A stretch of DNA of 64,000 nucleotides from Acidobacteriota bacterium (lineage in GTDB: Bacteria > Acidobacteriota > Vicinamibacteria > Vicinamibacterales > UBA8438), in the NCBI GenBank assembly GCA_026708265.1, contig JAPOVI010000030.1, positions 1-64,000 of the forward strand, read 5' to 3'. Positions within the stretch are counted from its first letter, which is position 1. The number at the start of each line of letters is the position of its first letter. Of the stretch, positions 42,640 through 50,873 are shown one piece after another. The notes under the pieces are model-generated. The model was not told where the DNA came from, made no database searches, and saw nothing but the letters and a program-made list of their open reading frames with translations. A program made the translations under genes and the position numbers.

Positions 42640-44499
42640 ATGTGCGGAATCATCGGCTATCTCGGCGCCAAGCCGGCCGTGCCGGTGCTCATCGACGGGC
42701 TGCGGCGACTGGAGTACCGCGGCTACGACTCGGCCGGCATCGCCCTCGTCCGCGCCGGTGAGATCGAGGTGCGGCGCAGCGCCGGCAAGCTCGATCTGCT
42801 GGAGGAGGTCATCCGCGCGGAGCCGGTGGACGGCGAGTACGGCGTCGGCCACACGCGGTGGGCCACCCACGGCCGGCCCACGGAGGAGAACGCGCACCCG
42901 CACCGGGACTGCAGCGGACGGCTGGTCGTCGTCCACAACGGCATCATCGAGAACTACCTGGAGCTGAAGCAGCGCCTGCAGCGCGCCGGCCACCGCTTCC
43001 AGACCGAGACCGACACGGAGGTCATCGCGCACCTCGTGGAGGAGGAGTTCCGGCCGGAAGGCGACGGGGGCGACGGGCTCGAGGGCGCCGTGCGGCGGGT
43101 CCTGGCCGAGCTCCGGGGCCTGTTCGGGATCGTCCTCGTCCACGCGGCGGACCCCGGCAAGGTGGTCGCGGTGCGCAACGGCCCGCCGCTCGTCGTGGGG
43201 GTCGGCGAGCGCGAGTTCCTGGTGGCTTCCGATGTGCCGGCCATCCTCAGCCACACGCGGGACGTCGTCTTCCTCGGCGACGAGGAGATGGCGGTCATCA
43301 CCCGGGGCGGCGTCTCGTTCACCGACTTCGGCGGCCGGGCGGTCTCCAAGGCCACGCAGCGCATCCTCTGGGATCCGGTGATGGCCGAGAAGGCCGGCTA
43401 CAAGCACTTCATGCTGAAGGAGATCTTCGAGCAGCCGCGCGCGCTGCAGGAGACGGTCATCGGTCGGGTCTCGGCCGAGCGGGCCGGCGTCTACCTCGGC
43501 GAGCTGGAGATACCCGACGAGGAGCTGCGGGCGATCGACCAGGTGCTCGTCCTGGCCTGCGGCACGTCGTGGCACGCCGGCCTCGTCGGCAAGTTCCTCA
43601 TCGAGTCGCTGGCCCGCGTCCGCGTCGACGTCGACTACGCCTCGGAGTTCCGCCACCGCGACCCGCTGGTCGGCGAGCGCACCCTCGCCGTGGCCATCAC
43701 GCAGTCGGGCGAGACCGCCGACACGCTGGCCGCGCTGCGCGAGGCGCAGGCCCGGAACGCCCGCAGCGTCGCCATCTGCAACGTCGTCGGCAGCATGGCC
43801 ACGCGCGAGGCCGAGGGCACCGTCTACACGCACGCGGGGCCCGAGATCGGGGTGGCCTCGACCAAGGCGTTCACGTCGCAGCTCGTCGCGCTCAACCTGC
43901 TGGCCCTGCGGCTGGGGCAGGCGCGAGGCACGCTCCCGGACGGCGAGGCGCGCCGCGTCATCGAGGCGCTCACGCAGCTCCCGGTCCTGGTGGAGCACGT
44001 GCTCAGGACCGATCCGCTCGTGCGGCGGATCGCCAGGCGCTTCTACCGGGCCGCGAACTTCCTCTACCTCGGGCGCGGCAGCCACTACCCGATTGCGCTC
44101 GAGGGCGCGCTCAAGCTGAAGGAGATCTCCTACATCCACGCCGAGGGCTACCCGGCCGGCGAGATGAAGCACGGGCCCATCGCCCTCATCGACGAGAAGA
44201 TGCCGGTCGTGGCCGTCATGCCGCGCGACGGGGTCTTCGCCAAGATGCGCTCGAACCTGCAGGAGGCCAAGGTGCGGGGGGCGTCGATGATCGTCCTGAC
44301 CGACGCCGCCCCGGAGGAGCTCGACGAGTTGATCGAGCCCGGGCACGACTTCGTGGTCCCGGTGCCGCCGGCGCACCCGGCCGTGATGCCCATCCTGATG
44401 GGCATCCCGCTGCAGCTCCTGGCCTACCACATCGGCGTGCTGCGCGGCTGCGACGTCGACCAGCCCCGCAACCTCGCCAAGAGCGTCACCGTCGAGTAG
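42640..44499 (+). CDS. glmS: Glutamine-fructose-6-phosphate aminotransferase
   Basis: 619 residues from ATG 42640. N-terminal Ntn glutaminase: MCGIIGYLG (nucleophile Cys2), VGHTRWATHG, HNGIIENY. Two SIS domains follow: VLACGTSWHAG, ITQSGETADTLAALR, STKAFTSQLVALNLL, LGRGSHYPIALEGALKLKEI, and C-terminal DQPRNLAKSVTVE. It makes glucosamine-6-P, the precursor for GlmU's substrate, and is next to it. No glmS ribozyme was seen in the 14-bp gap. Confidence 0.98.
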   Translation: MCGIIGYLGAKPAVPVLIDGLRRLEYRGYDSAGIALVRAGEIEVRRSAGKLDLLEEVIRAEPVDGEYGVGHTRWATHGRPTEENAHPHRDCSGRLVVVHNGIIENYLELKQRLQRAGHRFQTETDTEVIAHLVEEEFRPEGDGGDGLEGAVRRVLAELRGLFGIVLVHAADPGKVVAVRNGPPLVVGVGEREFLVASDVPAILSHTRDVVFLGDEEMAVITRGGVSFTDFGGRAVSKATQRILWDPVMAEKAGYKHFMLKEIFEQPRALQETVIGRVSAERAGVYLGELEIPDEELRAIDQVLVLACGTSWHAGLVGKFLIESLARVRVDVDYASEFRHRDPLVGERTLAVAITQSGETADTLAALREAQARNARSVAICNVVGSMATREAEGTVYTHAGPEIGVASTKAFTSQLVALNLLALRLGQARGTLPDGEARRVIEALTQLPVLVEHVLRTDPLVRRIARRFYRAANFLYLGRGSHYPIALEGALKLKEISYIHAEGYPAGEMKHGPIALIDEKMPVVAVMPRDGVFAKMRSNLQEAKVRGASMIVLTDAAPEELDELIEPGHDFVVPVPPAHPAVMPILMGIPLQLLAYHIGVLRGCDVDQPRNLAKSVTVE

Positions 44500-44514
44500 A
44501 CGCCGGGCAGGGCG

Positions 44515-46833
44515 ATGCGCTCCCTTCTCGACGACCTCAACCCCGAGCAGCGCGCCGCCGTCGCCCACGTCGACGGGCCGCTGCTGATCCTCGCCGGCGC
44601 CGGCTCGGGCAAGACGCGCGTCATCTGCCACCGGCTGGCGCACCTGATCCACGAGGGGCACGCCGCGCCGCACCAGGTCCTGGCCGTCACCTTCACCAAC
44701 AAGGCGGCGGGCGAGATGCGCAGCCGCGTCGAGGCCCTCGTCGGCGCCGGAGACCCCCGCGCCAGGGGCGTCCTGCAGCGCATCTGGATGCAGACGTTCC
44801 ACGCCCTGTGCGCGCGGCTGCTGCGCCGCGAGGGCCCGCGGGTGGGGCTGACGCGCGACTTCGTGATCTATGACACGGACGACCAGGTGCGGGTGGTGCG
44901 CGACGTGATGCGCGAGCTCGGCATCGACGACAAGGTGACGCGCCCCCGCAACGTGCTCTCGCGCATCAGCGACGCCAAGAACCGGATGGAGAGCGCCGCG
45001 GCGCTGCGCCGGGCGGCGCTCGGACACGGGGAGGAGCAGCTCGCGCGGGTCTACGAGCGCTACGAGGAGGTGCTGGCGCGCAGCGGGGCGGTCGACTTCG
45101 ACGACCTGCTGCTCAAGACGGTGGAGCTCTTCGACACGGTGGCCGACGTCTGCCGGAGCTACAGCGAGCGGTTCCGCTTCGTGATGGTCGACGAGTACCA
45201 GGACACCAACCGCCCCCAGTACCGGCTGGTGCGCCACCTGGCCTCCACCCACCGCAACGTCTGCGTGGTGGGCGACCCCGACCAGTCGATCTACCAGTGG
45301 CGCGGCGCGGACCTGCGCAACATCCTCGACTTCGAGGCGGACTTCCCCGACGCGACGGTCGTGCGCCTGGAGCGCAACTACCGCTCGACGCAGGTCATCC
45401 TGGACGCCGCCCACGGCGTCATCCGCCGCAACACGGAGCGCAAGGAGAAGCGGCTCTGGACCGACCGCCAAGGCGGCGACCGCATCGTCTGCCACCGCGC
45501 GGCCGACGAGCTGGCCGAGGCCGACTTCATCGTCCGGCGGCTGCTGGCGGGTCTCGCCGCCGGCGACGAGCCGCTCGCCGTGCTCTACCGCACCAACGCG
45601 CAGTCGCGGCCGATCGAGGGAGCGCTGGCGCGCGAGGGCGTGCCCTACCGCATCGTCGGCGGCGTCCGCTTCTACGAGCGGCGGGAGGTCAAGGACGCTC
45701 TGGCCTACCTGAAGCTGCTCCTCAACCCGGACGACGACGTCAGCCTGCGCCGGGTGATCAACGTCCCCGCCCGCGGCATCGGCCGGAAGGTGATGGAGGG
45801 TCTGGCGGGCCTGGGGGCCGACGCGGGGGCCGGCGCGGCGCGGTCCGCCGGACCGCTGCTCGAGGGGATGGACGAGCCGGCCGCCCCGGTTTCGCTCTGG
45901 GCCCGCGTGGTGCGGGCGACGGACGACGCGCTCCTGCCGCCGCGCGCGGTCACCGTGCTGCGCCGGTTCCGGGCGATGCTGGAACCGCTGCGCGAAGCGG
46001 CGCGGACCGAGAGCGCCTCGGAGGTGCTCAAGCAGGTGCTCGTCGAGTCCGGCTACCTGCAGGCGCTGCGCGACGAGGGCAGCTCCGAGGCGCGCGACCG
46101 GATGGAGAACCTGGACGCGCTGGTGGCGGCGGCCGTCGACTACGAGGTCCGCGGCGAGGGGGACGACGACGACGACCGGACCGGCCTCGGCGGCTTCGTC
46201 GATCAGCAGTCGCTGCTCTCGGAGGCGGACGAGGAGGCGGGGGCGGAGGATGCGCGGGTCTGGCTGATGACGCTCCACGCCGCGAAGGGCCTGGAGTTCC
46301 CGCTGGTCGTGATGGCCGGGATGGAGGACGGCCTCTTCCCCCACTCCCGCTCGGAGGACGATGCCCGCGCCCTGGAGGAGGAACGGCGGCTGTGCTACGT
46401 GGGGATGACGCGCGCCGAGTCGCGCCTCGTGCTCACCAGCGCGCGCCGGCGCCTCGTCTTCGGCGAGTACCAGAGCACGGAGCCGTCGCGCTTCCTCTTC
46501 GAGATCCCGCCCGACGCGGTCGAGGTCATCGAGCCCGACGAGCCCCCCGCGCCGTGGCGCAGCGCGCGCGGGGACGGGGACGGTTGGCGCCCCAACCGCC
46601 GGCGGCGGCGCTGGGAGGACGCGCGGGAGCCCCAGACCGTGTTCGACCCGGCCGACGAGGACCAGTCCGAGGTGGGCATCTCGCGCGGCGCGCGGGTGCG
46701 CCACCCGATGTTCGGTCAGGGAACCGTGGCCGCCGTGGAGGCCCTGCCGCGCGGCGTGAAGCTGACCGTCCGTTTCGACGCGGTGGGGCGCAAGACGCTC
46801 ATCGCGCCCCCCGCGAGGCTCGAGCGCATCTGA
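44515..46833 (+). CDS. pcrA: UvrD/PcrA-type superfamily 1 DNA helicase
   Basis: 772 residues. Motifs in order: I ILAGAGSGKTRV, Ia TFTNKAAGEMRSR, II MVDEYQDTN, III GDPDQSIYQWRGA, IV RLERNYRSTQ, V MTLHAAKGLEF, VI CYVGMTRAESR. A 2B insertion with Asp-rich patch (about 540-560) is present. The C-terminal 80 residues end in a SH3/Tudor-like VRHPMFGQGTVAAVE, which in PcrA contacts RNA polymerase. It functions in repair and replication-fork maintenance. It follows glmS by 15 bp. Confidence 0.95.
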   Translation: MRSLLDDLNPEQRAAVAHVDGPLLILAGAGSGKTRVICHRLAHLIHEGHAAPHQVLAVTFTNKAAGEMRSRVEALVGAGDPRARGVLQRIWMQTFHALCARLLRREGPRVGLTRDFVIYDTDDQVRVVRDVMRELGIDDKVTRPRNVLSRISDAKNRMESAAALRRAALGHGEEQLARVYERYEEVLARSGAVDFDDLLLKTVELFDTVADVCRSYSERFRFVMVDEYQDTNRPQYRLVRHLASTHRNVCVVGDPDQSIYQWRGADLRNILDFEADFPDATVVRLERNYRSTQVILDAAHGVIRRNTERKEKRLWTDRQGGDRIVCHRAADELAEADFIVRRLLAGLAAGDEPLAVLYRTNAQSRPIEGALAREGVPYRIVGGVRFYERREVKDALAYLKLLLNPDDDVSLRRVINVPARGIGRKVMEGLAGLGADAGAGAARSAGPLLEGMDEPAAPVSLWARVVRATDDALLPPRAVTVLRRFRAMLEPLREAARTESASEVLKQVLVESGYLQALRDEGSSEARDRMENLDALVAAAVDYEVRGEGDDDDDRTGLGGFVDQQSLLSEADEEAGAEDARVWLMTLHAAKGLEFPLVVMAGMEDGLFPHSRSEDDARALEEERRLCYVGMTRAESRLVLTSARRRLVFGEYQSTEPSRFLFEIPPDAVEVIEPDEPPAPWRSARGDGDGWRPNRRRRRWEDAREPQTVFDPADEDQSEVGISRGARVRHPMFGQGTVAAVEALPRGVKLTVRFDAVGRKTLIAPPARLERI

Positions 46834-46891
46834 GCGCCCGGCGGGGCGGAGCGGCCCGCCTTCGCCCGGCCCGTGCAGTAGAATCGGCCGC

Positions 46892-47374
46892 GTGCAACGT
46901 CTCGCCGTCTTCGCGATCCTGCTCGCGTTCTGGATCGTCTGCTCCGGGTACTTCGACGCCCTGCACCTGGGGTTCGGCGTGCTCTGCGCCGCGCTCGTCG
47001 CCGCCTGGTCCGCCGACCTCCTCTTCCCACTCGGCCCGTCGCCCGGCGGGTGGGTGACGGCCTGGCGGGGACTGGCCTACCTGCCCTGGCTGCTGTACGA
47101 GATCGTCGTCGCCAACCTCCACGTCGTCCACCTGGTCCTCAATCCGCGGGAGATCCGGCCGCAGATCGTCCGCTTCCGGCCGCGCCTCAGGAACGACCTG
47201 GCGCTGGTGCTGCTGGCCAACTCGATCACGCTGACGCCGGGCACGGTGACGATGGACATCGAGGACGGCGAGTTCTGGGTGCACGCGGTGAGCGACAAGG
47301 TCGCGCGGGATCTCCGCGACGGCGACATGGAGCGCCGCATCGCCCACATCTTCCTCGAGGGGGAGAGCGGCTGA
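46892..47374 (+). CDS. Mrp-like antiporter subunit E (second cluster)
   Basis: 160 residues from GTG 46892. MnhE family: three N-terminal helices (FAILLAFWIVCSGYFDALHL, GVLCAALVAAWSADLLF), YLPWLLYEIVVANLHVVHL, and LANSITLTPGTVTMDIEDGEFWVHAV. It begins a nine-gene plus-strand cluster in the order E-F-G-A(C-term)-B-C-D-L-M, different from the canonical order of the first cluster. Its stop overlaps the next start by 1 bp (TGATG). It is related to, but clearly not a recent copy of, the mrpE at 27299. Confidence 0.9.
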   Translation: MQRLAVFAILLAFWIVCSGYFDALHLGFGVLCAALVAAWSADLLFPLGPSPGGWVTAWRGLAYLPWLLYEIVVANLHVVHLVLNPREIRPQIVRFRPRLRNDLALVLLANSITLTPGTVTMDIEDGEFWVHAVSDKVARDLRDGDMERRIAHIFLEGESG

Positions 47375-47658
47375 TGCAGGCGTTCTTCGTCGGCGCGACG
47401 CTGGTCGTCCTGGCCGCGGTCGTCCCGTGCCTCTACCGCATCCTGCGCGGCCCCACGATCGTCGACCGCATCATCGGCGTGAACGTGGTGGGGACCAAGA
47501 CCATCGCGGTCATCGTGCTCGTCGGCTGCATCTTCGACCGCGTCGAGTTCTTCATCGACATCGCCATCGTCTACGCGCTCATCAGCTTCGTCGGGACGCT
47601 CGCCCTCTCGAAGTACTTCGAGCGCAAGGCGGGGCTGCAGCGGGAGGCGACGCGGTGA
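47374..47658 (+). CDS. Mrp-like antiporter subunit F (second cluster)
   Basis: 94 residues, three helices. RILRGPTIVDRIIGVNVVGTK matches the MnhF RGPxxxDR core; DIAIVYALISFVGTLAL is the last helix. The ATG overlaps the E stop (TGATG) and the stop overlaps G (GTGA), so the genes are translationally coupled. Confidence 0.9.
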   Translation: MQAFFVGATLVVLAAVVPCLYRILRGPTIVDRIIGVNVVGTKTIAVIVLVGCIFDRVEFFIDIAIVYALISFVGTLALSKYFERKAGLQREATR

Positions 47659-47954
47659 CGGCGCTCGCCGTCGCGTTCGTCTCCGCGGGCGTGTTCTTCC
47701 TGGTGACGGGCGCGGCGGGCCTGATTCGCTTCCCGGACTTCTACACGCGGATGCACGCCAGCGGGAAGTGCGACACGCTGGGCGTGCTGCTCGTGCTGCT
47801 CGGGATCGCCTGCCATGTGGGCGCGAGCCTCATCAGCGCGAAGATCCTGCTCATCGCGGCGTTCATCTTCGTGTCGAGCCCCACCGCCACCCACGCCATC
47901 GCCCGCTCCGCCCTCCGGCACCAGAACGCGCTCTGGCCCGAGGAAGAGCAGTAG
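47655..47954 (+). CDS. Mrp-like antiporter subunit G (second cluster)
   Basis: 99 residues from GTG 47655. The MnhG signature is AGLIRFPDFYTRMHASGKCDTLGVL, with SSPTATHAIARSALRH at the end of the last helix. Shorter than the paralogue at 26585 because the charged C-terminal tail is absent. Confidence 0.9.
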   Translation: MTALAVAFVSAGVFFLVTGAAGLIRFPDFYTRMHASGKCDTLGVLLVLLGIACHVGASLISAKILLIAAFIFVSSPTATHAIARSALRHQNALWPEEEQ

Positions 47955-47960
47955 CGCGCC

Positions 47961-48491
47961 ATGGTCTGGCAACTCGACGTCGTGCTCCTCGCGTTCGCGG
48001 TGACGTGCGCCGCCGGCGCCGTGGCGGTGCGCGACCTGCTCGCCTCGGTGATCCTGCTCGGCGCGTTCGGGCTGTTCATGTGCCTGCTGTGGGTCGAGAT
48101 GGGCGCGGTGGATGTCGCCTTCACGGAGGCCGCGGTCGGCGCCGGCATCACGACGGTCTTCTTCGTCGTCACCGTGTTCAAGACCGGACGGACCGGACGG
48201 AAGAAGCTGCGGGTCCTGCCGCTCGTCGCGACGGCCCTGACCGGGCTGCTGCTGTACGCCGGCTCGCTCGACATGCCGCCGACCGGCGACCCGGAGTCGC
48301 CGCCGAGCGTCCGCGTCTCGCCCCGCTACATCGAGCGCGGCTACGCGGAGACGAACGTACCCAACATGGTCACCGCGGTCCTGGCCGACTACCGCAGCTT
48401 CGACACGCTCGGCGAGGTGACGGTCATCTTCACGGCCACGATGGCCGTGCTGGTGATCCTGCGCCGGAACGACGACGGGAGGCCCACGTGA
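47961..48491 (+). CDS. MrpA C-terminal module as a separate protein (MbhD/MbhE-like, DUF4040)
   Basis: 176 residues, about five helices. The first half is MbhD/DUF4040-like: DLLASVILLGAFGLFMCLLW and VDVAFTEAAVGAGITTVFF. The second half is MbhE-like: NVPNMVTAVLADYRSFDTLG and EVTVIFTATMAVLVIL. In canonical Mrp these form the C-terminus of MrpA; here they are separate and precede B, as in Mbh/Mbs-type complexes. The stop overlaps the B start (GTGA). Confidence 0.85.
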   Translation: MVWQLDVVLLAFAVTCAAGAVAVRDLLASVILLGAFGLFMCLLWVEMGAVDVAFTEAAVGAGITTVFFVVTVFKTGRTGRKKLRVLPLVATALTGLLLYAGSLDMPPTGDPESPPSVRVSPRYIERGYAETNVPNMVTAVLADYRSFDTLGEVTVIFTATMAVLVILRRNDDGRPT

Positions 48492-48904
48492 TCACCCGGC
48501 AGGAGAGCGTCATCGTCCGCACGACGTGCCGGCTGCTGGCCCCCTTCATCCAGGTGTTCGGCCTCTACGTCATCGTGCACGGGCACAGCAGCCCGGGCGG
48601 CGGCTTCCAGGGCGGCGTCATCCTGGCGTCGAGCTTCGTGCTGCTGGCCATCGGCTTCGGTCCCGGCGAGGTGCAGCGGCGCATCCCGCGGCCCGCTCTC
48701 CTCGCCTGCACCTGCGCCGGCGTGCTGCTGTACGCCGGGATCGGCGTGGCGTGCGTGGCGCTGGGAGCCAACTTCCTCGACTACGGCGCGCTGCCGCTCC
48801 CCGACGCGCGCAGCCTGGGGATGCTCGGCATCGAGATCGGCGTCGGCATCACCGTCGCCGCGGCGATGGTGTCGATCTTCCACGACCTCATCACGTTCGA
48901 GTAG
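48488..48904 (+). CDS. Mrp-like antiporter subunit B (second cluster)
   Basis: 138 residues from GTG 48488. MnhB domain: LAPFIQVFGLYVIVHGHSSP, GGGFQGGVILASSFVLLAIG, VLLYAGIGVACVALGANFLD and IEIGVGITVAAAMVSIFHDL. The GHxSPGGGFQGG motif is the family signature. A standalone B contrasts with the fused AB at 29663. Confidence 0.92.
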   Translation: MITRQESVIVRTTCRLLAPFIQVFGLYVIVHGHSSPGGGFQGGVILASSFVLLAIGFGPGEVQRRIPRPALLACTCAGVLLYAGIGVACVALGANFLDYGALPLPDARSLGMLGIEIGVGITVAAAMVSIFHDLITFE

Positions 48905-48909
48905 GCGCG

Positions 48910-49317
48910 ATGCCCGACCTCGAGCTGCTGACCGGCCGCTTCAACCTCATCGCCTCCATCGTGCTGATGATGATCGGCTTCTACGCCCTGATCGGGAAGA
49001 CGAACCTCGTCAAGAAGCTCATCGGCATGAACATCTTCCAGTGGGCGATCATCCTCTTCGTGGTGTCGATGGCCGCGAAGCGCGACGCCACGATCCCGAT
49101 CGTCCGCGATTCCGACGCCGCCGGACAGGCCGCCGCCGAGGTGGTGCTGCGCGCGGCGGACTACGACAACCCCCTGCCGCACGTGCTGATGCTCACCGCC
49201 ATCGTGGTCGGGGTGGCCACCACCGGCGTCGCGCTCGCGCTCCTCCTCCGCATCCACCGGCGCTACGGCACGCTCGACGACGAGGAACTGCGCGAGCGCA
49301 TGCGCTCCTCCGGATGA
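48910..49317 (+). CDS. Mrp-like antiporter subunit C (NuoK-like, second cluster)
   Basis: 135 residues, three helices of NuoK/MnhC type: FNLIASIVLMMIGFYALIGK, KLIGMNIFQWAIILFVVSMA and PLPHVLMLTAIVVGVATTGV. The conserved LTAIVVG helix is intact; a soluble insert (RDSDAAGQAAAEVVLRAADY) precedes it. The stop overlaps the D start (ATGA). Confidence 0.92.
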   Translation: MPDLELLTGRFNLIASIVLMMIGFYALIGKTNLVKKLIGMNIFQWAIILFVVSMAAKRDATIPIVRDSDAAGQAAAEVVLRAADYDNPLPHVLMLTAIVVGVATTGVALALLLRIHRRYGTLDDEELRERMRSSG

Positions 49318-50873
49318 CCCTGCAGCAGTCCGCGCTCCCGATCCTCATCGTCGCCTCGCCGCTCGTCGCCTCGTTCCTCCTGCCGCTGGTCGGCTGGTGG
49401 CGGCGCGAGGCCGCGTATCCGGTCTTCCTGGGCGCGCTGGCCATCTCCGCCGGCGCATCGGTCGCCGCCGCGCAGGCGGTGCTGGCGGAGGGCCCGCTGG
49501 CCTACCACCTGGGCGGCTGGGCCCCGCCGTGGGGAATCGCGTTCCGCATCGACCTCCTCGCCGCGTTACTGCTGGTTCTGCTGAGCGGCATGGGGCTCGC
49601 GGTCGGCGTCTTCTCGAAGCGGAGCGTCCTCCGGGAGCTGCCGGAGCGCGAGGTGCCGTTCTACACCGTGTACCTGCTGCTGATGACCGGCGTGACGGGC
49701 ATGGTGGCCACGGCCGACATGTTCAACCTGTACGTGTTCCTGGAGATCGCGTCGCTCACGAGCTACGCGCTCGTCTCGATCGGCAGCGGCCGGGCGGTGG
49801 TCGCCGCGTTCCGCTACCTCGTGCTCGGGACCGTCGGCGCCGCCTTCTATCTGCTGGCGGTCGGCTACCTCTACAGCGTCGCCGGTACGCTCAACATGGC
49901 GGACCTGGCGGAGGTGCTGCCGGCGCTGTACGAGTCGAACGCCGTGCGCGTCGGCTTCGCCTTCTTCGTCGTCGGCATGGCGATCAAGATGGCGCTGTTC
50001 CCGGTGCACGCGTGGCTGCCCGCCGCGTACGCCCACGCGCCTTCGGCGGTGAGCGCGATCGTCGCCGCGACGACGACGAAGGTGGCGGCCTACGCGCTCA
50101 TCCGCGTGACCTTCTTCGTGTTCGAGCCGCGCTTCGCCGTCGAGCTCTTCCCGGTGACGGCGCTGCTCGGGGTGGCGGGCGCGGTCGCGATGGTCCTTGG
50201 GTCGGTGCTGGCCATCGCGCAGACGGACCTCAAGCGCATGCTGGCCTACTCGTCGGTGGCGCAGGTGGGCTACATCGTGCTCGGGGTGGGCATGGCCAAC
50301 GCCACCGCCCTGACCGGCAGCGTGCTGCATCTCGTCAACCACTCGGTCATGAAGGGCTGCCTCTTCCTGGCCGCGGGGGCCATCCTGTACCGCACCGGTT
50401 GCCGCGAGATCGTCCAGCTTCGCCACCTGTCGCGGCGCATGCCGTGGACGGCGGCCCTCTTCAGCGTGGCCGCCTTCTCGATGATCGGCCTGCCGCCGTT
50501 CGGCGGCTTCTTCAGCAAGATGTACCTGATCCTCGGCGCCATCGAAGGCGAGCAGTGGGTCTTCCTGGCCCTGATCCTGCTCAGCAGCGTGCTCGCGCTC
50601 GCCTACTTCGCCAACGTGCTGCGCTACCTGTACGTCCCGGGTGAGGCACCGGTGGCGGCAGGCCCCGCGGGCGGCGCGGAGGCGGCCGCGAACGCCGCGG
50701 GCGGGCAAGGGGACGAGGTCCGCGAACGCGAGGGCCTGGCCGGCGAGGCTCCGCTGCCGATGCTGGCGCCGATGTTCGCCCTGGCCGTCGCGATCCTGCT
50801 GCTCGGCCTGCTCAACGGCCCGATCGTCTCCGGGTTTCTCGAGCCGGTCCTGCCGGAGGGGCTCCCCCGATGA
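49314..50873 (+). CDS. Mrp-like antiporter subunit D (NuoN/M-like, second cluster)
   Basis: 519 residues, about 14 helices. TM5 Glu is present in NLYVFLEIASLTSYALVSIG; TM7 Lys in MAIKMALFPVHAWLP; further HAPSAVSAIVAATTTKVAAY, AYSSVAQVGYIVLGVG and FGGFFSKMYLI (TM12 Lys). A Gly/Ala/Glu-rich loop (about 440-475) separates the last helices. It should be a proton- or sodium-conducting subunit. It overlaps the next gene by ATGA. Confidence 0.93.
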   Translation: MTLQQSALPILIVASPLVASFLLPLVGWWRREAAYPVFLGALAISAGASVAAAQAVLAEGPLAYHLGGWAPPWGIAFRIDLLAALLLVLLSGMGLAVGVFSKRSVLRELPEREVPFYTVYLLLMTGVTGMVATADMFNLYVFLEIASLTSYALVSIGSGRAVVAAFRYLVLGTVGAAFYLLAVGYLYSVAGTLNMADLAEVLPALYESNAVRVGFAFFVVGMAIKMALFPVHAWLPAAYAHAPSAVSAIVAATTTKVAAYALIRVTFFVFEPRFAVELFPVTALLGVAGAVAMVLGSVLAIAQTDLKRMLAYSSVAQVGYIVLGVGMANATALTGSVLHLVNHSVMKGCLFLAAGAILYRTGCREIVQLRHLSRRMPWTAALFSVAAFSMIGLPPFGGFFSKMYLILGAIEGEQWVFLALILLSSVLALAYFANVLRYLYVPGEAPVAAGPAGGAEAAANAAGGQGDEVREREGLAGEAPLPMLAPMFALAVAILLLGLLNGPIVSGFLEPVLPEGLPR